From Diatrype stigma (taxonomy: Eukaryota; Ascomycota; Sordariomycetes; Xylariales; Diatrypaceae), in NCBI GenBank assembly GCA_022225965.2, contig JAKJXP020000100.1:1-64000 (forward strand): 64,000 nt of DNA, given 5' to 3'. Shown in pieces: positions 57,901 through 64,000 of this stretch. The notes under the pieces were generated by a model. It was not told the origin of the DNA. It worked only from the letters and a program-made list of their open reading frames with translations, and searched no databases. How positions within the stretch are numbered: the stretch's first letter is position 1; every line of letters begins with the position of its first letter. A program made the translations under genes and the position numbers.

Positions 57901-60760
57901 GTACCTATGCATGTACGGATGTGTGTATATTGTACCTATATTGTATATGCAGCTACGTAATACCGTGACATGTAAGTGTAGGTATGATACATGCTCAGTA
58001 ACTATACTATACTTGACTGTCTATACTATACCACCATCGCCAGCCCGTCCCCACGAACCAACTTACATAACGTCGTGTTCCTTGCCCACCCGCGACGAGC
58101 CCCCCACAATATCAGCGTGTTTCATGTTTTAGGAGCCGCGATGTTGGTTACGCCGACCCTTTTTTTTCTTCTTCTTTCTTCATCATCGTCTGTTTCTTCT
58201 CTCTCTCGTCAGTCAATCGTCTGTTCGGCGGCTGCGCAGCTTTGAGCCCTTTCCACTTTATTTAGTTTTGTGTGTGTGTTTTGTTTCAGTGGTCCCTGCT
58301 CCTCCTTCTCCTCCTCCTCCTCCGTCTCCTCCTTCACTCCCCGCCACTCCACCCCCCTTTCCCATCCCCATTCGCATTCCCATTCCATGGCCCTGTCCTG
58401 CCTTGCGGCCCTGCCCTCTGCCCTGCCCTCTCTCCCACCTTTCAACTTTTAGCGCGGCGTAGATCACAGCCCGAACCGGCAACTGGGTATATTTCAGGCT
58501 CGGAGCTGTGCGACCGGTATGTAGAGGACCCGGTTTTGCCTCTGCCCTTTTTCTTCTTCCTCCTCTTTCTTTCTTCCTTCTCTCTGTTCCTCATTGTGTG
58601 TTGTCGTTGCCGTTGTCGCTGTCGTGCCCTCTGTAACTTAATCAACCATACCCGGTAAGTCAAAACCACTTGCATTGCATGTACACGATCTTTCTCGGGA
58701 ATTCCTAAACCAGATCCCTTGAAGACCTAAACAACCACATAAGGAAGTAGTCATGGTTCCCTTCATCCATCCGACGGGGCCGGGTCAGCCCCAGCCGCCG
58801 GCTAGTTAAACGCTACTGCTACAAGGCTACCCAACGAACTAGCAGACGGACCTTCCGGGAGGCGTGTCCGCACGTGCAAGAGAATACTACCAGGTAGGTA
58901 GGCACGTCGGTAAGTAGGATCAAGAATAGAAAAGAATGGCTAGGTGACAGATAACTAGTGTGCATACGTGTCTTGGTTCCTCGGACTTAGAATCATAGAT
59001 AATACGTTCATTCGTGTAGCAGTTTATTAGCTAGGCGGCAAGTGACCGCATCGTATGCAGCAGCTGAGCAAAACACTAGTGATCTATCTACAGTAAGGTC
59101 AATATGAAAGTATAGAGTAGATAGATGGTTAGATACGTAGGTATGTTTTGGCACATGCATGTCGCTGCGAGGGGTTTGAGTGGGAGTGAGAGTGAGATTT
59201 CACCAATTTTCGGTCCCTGCATCGCTTGCTCGCTAGGTAGCTACATAGTCACATACTAAAAGTGAGTTCACCTGCTTGATGTTGACTTGACCGGTTGCGT
59301 GATCCTGTGACGATGGGACGTTCGACGATGGGGTGAAGGACGGGACTGGCGTTCCTCGCCTCGCCTTGCATCGTCACCCCCCTTCCCTCACCGTGTGTGG
59401 GAGTCCCACCCATCAACCATAGCCATTAGCTATACCTGAAGGGCCAAGTGGTAGTAGTGGTGTGTGTTATTACTTAGTAAAGTCGTCGGTAAGTCCTAGC
59501 AGGCAGGTGCGTGCATCACGTACGTAGGTAGTACGTAGTAAGGTAGTATACACTTCTACCCTATATTCGGCCCCCTCCCGTTACGAAAGGAGTAGGCCTT
59601 CGCCTAAGCATGTACGTGGTATGGCTCTCCGAAAAGGGTCGATGCCTGGTGAGGCACTGGACGGAGGCCCGGCCGATGAGTGGCTGGTTCATTTAAAGTT
59701 TCGCGGTTTGGGGTTCCTCGGTTCAGCGCCGACTCCGCTCGTGGGCAAGCCGGCGCCGATCTCTCCAATTGACCGGGCCACTAGGGGCCCGCGAAACAAG
59801 GAGTCGCGGATGTTGCGCCTCCAGATCGTACCCGCTCGCTAGATGAATTTCCAGCTAGATGAATTAGAGGGGAAACGCGGGTGGGCTCTCACAACATCGG
59901 GATCGGACGCCGTGCAGAGGCAGGCAGTAGTTGAACATGATGAATGAACAATTAGATTACAATCCGAGGGGGCGAACGTAGGCTTCTTGTCACGCGAGTA
60001 CCCGTAAGGAGTCCATCGCATACGTCGAAGTTACTCCGCCTTTCGGGGGTATATGCGTATGACAGCTAATAGTACAAGTGGTCTTGGTCTCTCCTCGACT
60101 CGTGCTCTCCAAATGCCCTAATCTCGAAACAGACGCTCCGGACAAAACTCCGTCCTCTCGACGGAACCAGCAACAGCCTCCCAGTGTAACGAATGCATTC
60201 AATGGTGCCTCAATGGTGCCTCAAATCCCCGGAAACCCAAGAACCCCAATCATCCCGAACGCCGTTTTGAGGGTATCTCCTCGAAAAATGTAATCCCATA
60301 ACCCCAAGTGTATATGTATGGCCCCAGCATGTGGACCACCAGCGATCGACGTGAAGTAACACTCGGATGACCCGACGACAAGAGGAAGAGATGATTCCCC
60401 TCCCCGATCTATAAGACTCCCTCCAATGCTTCCAGCGCTACCAAATGACTCGTGGATATCGCACCCAAAATCAGCACACACAAACAGTTTTCGGCGTCAA
60501 TGCCCTTTTGTACTCGTAGATGGTGGTTCGCAGCTACCATCAGCCCGTCGTTTTGTTTTTGTTTTTCATCGAACCGTAATTTTTGGTGAAGAAACGATGA
60601 TCGGTGCCTCGCCTTTTCTAAAAACCCCTTGAACCCGGTTGGCGTGACAGTGGCGTGACCTGAGAAATCCGCATAAAAAAGATCATCATAACGGATCTAA
60701 AACCATAATCTCGCGTAGAGTCGCACACATCATAAAACATGGAATGTAAAGTCGAAATGC

Positions 60761-62083
60761 CTAATCTGAATGGTCGTCCTGGTGATCTTCCGATCCGGCA
60801 TCTGATTTGGCGTCGTTCTTATGGACCTTGCGGTGTCGTCGCAAATTGGAGACGACGGAGAAATGCCTTCCGCACCCCTCAACCTCGCATGAGAACGCTG
60901 CATGGAAGCCGGTCAGCCAGTTCTTCCAACACCACCACCACCACAACCACCAACACGCCATTTTTATGGCTGCGGGTTCAGAGAAGAACTTACGTTTCTC
61001 GCCAGTATGGCTATACATATGCGTCTGTAACGAGCTTGGCCGGGTGAATCGCTTGTCGCAAACCTTGCACTTATGCTTCTTCTGTGTGCTTGAAGATACC
61101 TTAGAGCTGAATTGACCCATCATCGACTGGGGCGCCGGAGGCGGTTGGGTCATCAAATTGGGCCGCGGCAGGGTCCTAGATGTTACTGATTCGATATCCG
61201 AACCTGCCGTCGAATAGTCGCTGACCGACGAGTCGATGGATCCCGCATAGTAGCCACTACCATAATTGCTTGCCGACGAGATCGATGAGCTGGTGGAGTG
61301 CGTCGATGGGAAACCGTACGAGTCGGTAGACCCCCGAGACCTGCCGCCTGGAGGGTAGATAGCCCGGGGCGTTTCCTGGCTCATCGCGAGCATTCCCTGA
61401 CCGGCATCCAAGGCGTCGGCGAAGCTCCTCCGGTCGTCATGCTGCTGAATGCCCCTGTAGTTTATGTCAATCAACGAGTTCCGGTGAGCGCGATTTGGGT
61501 CGCCGGAGCTAGTGTCGCTCATTGGGACGGAAGGAACTGATGGCTGGGAATACCTTCGGTTGTCGGCGTCCGGTGCAAGAGCAAATGTCGAGCGCATGGG
61601 TGCTGGCGCATAACCGGACATGCCATCGTAGGGCGATGGTGAGGCGGAGTACGTTCCGTGAACGGGAGAAGCGGCCGTCGCCGTCGCGTACGACGGCTGC
61701 TCTCCGTATGCGGCCGAGGTGGTTTGCATTCGGTTCAAGCTTAAGAGATCTTGTGGCATATTGAGTAAGTCCTGCTGTTCATATACGATGTCCGCCATGA
61801 GAGTGCTACCTGCTGAAGATGCTGCTGTCACCGGGATGCTGCTATACGGTGCCATTGGGCCGCTAGTGGCGGCACTGGGCCGGCCGGCGGCATGCTGCTT
61901 CACGGAATCGATGCCATTCAGGCCGGCACCAACCCCTTGCGAGTACAGGCCCTGGCTGCCATGCTGGTGACCGGACGAGCCCGAAGCCCACGGGTTGGTG
62001 AAGTGCGGAGGGTTCGAGTAGGAAGACATGTGGTCGAAGTGGAGGGCCCCGAGTCGAGATTGATTGTCAAGAGTTAATGTCAT
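60761..62083 (-). CDS. C2H2 zinc-finger transcription factor
   Basis: DNA-binding regulator with two adjacent C2H2 fingers near the C-terminus. Two exons on the minus strand, 62083-60994 and 60897-60761 (408 residues). Finger 1 (about 337-361, KCKVCDKRFTRPSSLQTHM, first Cys C339) ends in the linker HTGEK-P; the intron interrupts this linker. Finger 2 (CEVEGCGRHFSVVSNLRRH) follows, then an acidic tail. The first 330 residues are Ser/Pro/Gly/Tyr-rich and disordered, as in fungal developmental regulators. An alternative start exists at the next Met (MSSYSNPPHF). The intron is 96 nt, a multiple of three and free of stops, so unspliced mRNA would encode 32 additional residues and break the finger linker. 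The finger pair resembles conserved Sordariomycete factors, but I cannot assign a named orthologue. Large upstream and downstream non-coding regions are usual for such regulators. Confidence 0.9.
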   Translation of the reverse strand: MTLTLDNQSRLGALHFDHMSSYSNPPHFTNPWASGSSGHQHGSQGLYSQGVGAGLNGIDSVKQHAAGRPSAATSGPMAPYSSIPVTAASSAGSTLMADIVYEQQDLLNMPQDLLSLNRMQTTSAAYGEQPSYATATAASPVHGTYSASPSPYDGMSGYAPAPMRSTFALAPDADNRRYSQPSVPSVPMSDTSSGDPNRAHRNSLIDINYRGIQQHDDRRSFADALDAGQGMLAMSQETPRAIYPPGGRSRGSTDSYGFPSTHSTSSSISSASNYGSGYYAGSIDSSVSDYSTAGSDIESVTSRTLPRPNLMTQPPPAPQSMMGQFSSKVSSSTQKKHKCKVCDKRFTRPSSLQTHMYSHTGEKRKFFSEPAAIKMACWWLWWWWCWKNWLTGFHAAFSCEVEGCGRHFSVVSNLRRHRKVHKNDAKSDAGSEDHQDDHSD

Positions 62084-62501
62084 CTTTGACGAGATGTGAA
62101 CATAGATGAGAAGCGAAGCTGGGAGACGAACGAGTCTTCCCTAGGCTTCAACCGATTATTCCGTTTTCTCTCGGTATAAAAGAGGAAACAAGATCCAAGT
62201 AACCCGCTGATCAATGCGAGATCCCGAAGGAAAAGTAGATTCGTGTGACCCTGCCGAGACGGTGACTCGTCTTCCAAATTCCAGCAAGAAGAATGTCAGT
62301 CACGGGTCGTGCTTGATGGTGGTGGTCGTGGTAGTGGTGGGATCAGCGAGCCTTAAGTGTCTCCGGCAGGACCCAGAAGCAGATATTCGACAAGGAACCG
62401 CTCCTATGGCTGAAGGGGAGGTACAAGCCCAGCACAATCGGTACTTGCAGGACCCCAGCCGAATCGTCTGAAGCTTAATGCTCTCCAGTCAGCGGGACGA
62501 G

Positions 62502-62567
62502 TGGGCCCAGTGGTATAAGCGCAGAGTGACAACGGTGAACAAGAGGGATCGACAGTTCAATATTTCC
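62502..62567 (+). other. tRNA-like / SINE-like fragment
   Basis: GGGCCCAGTGGTATAAGCG matches an A box plus D loop and resembles 8204-8222 (shared CCCAGTGGTATA). ACAGTTCAATATTTCC about 45 bp further is a weak B box. No acceptor stem pairs, so probably a relic. Confidence 0.3.
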
Positions 62568-62890
62568 TACTAAAGGAGGCCGCGGTTACAGGGTTGGAGT
62601 GAGTGATAAAACGGTACTGGCAGCAGTGGAGGGTAGGATATCGAGCTGGGCCGGTGGTCGAACGGGAGGCCGACGACTGAGAAAATGGTGTCCAATTTGA
62701 CCGCGACCGTTTCGAGACTCGATAGGTCATGAGAATTGTGGAGTTTGGTGGCTCGTCTCAACACCGAAGAGTAGAAGATCAGCAAGAGGCCGGGTTCTCC
62801 TTGGTAACTAGTATAGTGACTTTGGGGGAGAGGTCGTTGATCTACCCTCTCTCCTCTCTATTAAGGTTTTAGATGCGGGTAACAAGAACC

Positions 62891-62919
62891 GCAACGCAAC
62901 GCAACGCAACGCAACGCAA
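62891..62919 (+). repeat. GCAAC pentanucleotide repeat
   Basis: Five to six perfect GCAAC units. Confidence 0.92.
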
Positions 62920-63427
62920 GTCGTCGTGTGTATGTAAGTCGTCGTCGAGGTGTATATGTGTACGACCGACTGCACGCCCGCACGCCTGCACGTGTATGTA
63001 ATTCTAGATATGTATTTCTAGAGTCGTTCCAACGTTACTCAATGGGGCAGGTTTGAGAGCTGACGAGAATGCCGGGCGAGGGCGGGTGAGGACGAAGCAG
63101 GCTTTACATAGACACACACATGCCTCCACTACAGAAGTACGGTTTACGATGATAGGGATGGGGTTGCTCCAGTCGGTACGTAAGAGAACAGACTGTGGTG
63201 ACTGGGGCAGACAGGGAGATGGCAGACAGGGCAGGGCAGGGCAGGGGAGCCGGGAGATACTTGGTGCATGCTATACTATGTAGTCCAGGTAGTGTAGTAT
63301 AGTATAGCTACCTAGGTAGTCGCTAGTACAATACCGCACATGCAAAAGAAGGGTATCAGGGTCTTGCTAACCAGAACTGTCAGCAATAGGGTCATATGTG
63401 GGACAATGCCAGCAGGGATGGTCGATG

Positions 63428-63475
63428 TACCCATGAATGCCCATGAATACCCACGAATACCCATGAATGAATGTG
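63428..63475 (+). repeat. 10-bp tandem repeat, unit CCCATGAATA
   Basis: Four consecutive decamers (CCCATGAATG/CCCATGAATA/CCCACGAATA/CCCATGAATG) followed by one further AATG. Confidence 0.85.
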
Positions 63476-64000
63476 CAATGTGCCAGTGCCAGTGCCAGCG
63501 CCAATAATGGAGGCAGAAGTGTCACTAATGCTCAATATGCAGTTACGATATGGGGAATTACACACACCCACCACACCACACAAGATACTAAGTAGCTTAC
63601 AAGGTTGGACTTGTCTAATCTATGCGTAGTATTCAGGAACTCGTTGCAGGTGTGCAGTATTGTCGCGTTATTCTTATCCTAGCCGTCCAATGTCGTAGGT
63701 AGCAGTGAAAGCATCAACTGGCGAACGGTGGCCGGGGGACGGGATGATGGATGGTTGGATGGTTGGATGGGACTGGCGGCAGGACTGGGAAGTTGGCTGG
63801 TTGTCTGGGAAGATGGAGCCGTATAGGACGGAATCCGTGGCGTGAGGCTACTACCACCACCACTACCTCATGTCAGCATTAGGTATATCTCCTACGTACC
63901 TATTACATGTGCCTATCTGTGTCTGTATGTCTTCATGTACGTCTGTCTGCACTGCATGTAACTAGACCAATGGACCAGTAGATTGAGCTAACCTTGACGG

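Larger units (their letters stand above)
49087..60760. other. 11.7-kb region without a supportable gene
   Basis: Lies between two convergent genes (SF3B1 and the C2H2 factor). I read both strands for domains, splice-consistent exon chains and tRNAs and found none that I can defend. Open frames are short or come from microsatellites (CTC, GAGA, GTGC, CTAC). Candidates looked at and dropped are listed separately. Possible content: long untranslated or non-coding transcripts, or fast-evolving small genes. Confidence 0.6.
62084..64000. other. Upstream region of the C2H2 gene; no gene seen
   Basis: Probably promoter and 5' leader of the minus-strand factor. Contains a tRNA-like fragment and several tandem repeats, listed separately. 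No coding frame with recognisable features. Confidence 0.5.

Noticed and set aside
1..64000. CRISPR arrays or prophage-like regions
   Set aside because: The repeats present are simple or transposon-derived, with no regular repeat-spacer pattern, and the sequence is fungal nuclear DNA.

Overview
The window looks like nuclear DNA of a filamentous ascomycete (Pezizomycotina, most probably Sordariomycetes). Protein genes are split by introns of mostly 36-350 nt with GTNNGT donors and CTAAC/CTGAC branch sites. One DNA transposon carries CpA-to-TpA decay of the kind caused by repeat-induced point mutation. The gene set (Atg33, a GRF zinc-finger protein, DUF3716-type protein, secreted tannase family, SF3b p14, which budding yeast lacks) is typical of filamentous fungi. 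I could not fix the genus.

Layout. 1-4080 is repeat-rich: a CTAC/GTAG-based array with two oppositely oriented halves and eight copies of a 12-bp palindrome, interrupted at 2164-3692 by a decayed Tc1-type (DD34E) transposon. 4352-16259 holds compact housekeeping genes: MRI1 (methionine salvage), a secreted or vacuolar M20 peptidase, the NatB auxiliary subunit NAA25/Mdm20 (seven exons), a four-exon COX23 and a single-pass membrane protein. After about 4 kb without a recognisable gene, 20342-35899 is more accessory: a Dal5-type MFS transporter, a tannase/feruloyl esterase with an unusual C-terminal tail, a large zinc-finger + DUF3716 + cupin protein, a 259-bp MITE, a GPI-type surface protein, an SDR and a peroxisomal 2,4-dienoyl-CoA reductase. 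36881-49086 returns to housekeeping: ATG33, a GRF zinc-finger protein, and the U2 snRNP partners SF3B6 (p14) and SF3B1, which face away from each other across a 1.6-kb shared upstream region. 49087-60760 is an 11.7-kb stretch without a supportable gene, full of microsatellites. 60761-62083 encodes a C2H2 transcription factor, and the rest is its upstream region.

Several genes (COX23, SF3B6, the 5' parts of NAA25, SPS19-like, ATG33 and the GRF protein) are split into exons too short to show as long open frames. They were rebuilt here by hand from splice signals, reading phase and family motifs. All exon borders are predictions without transcript support.
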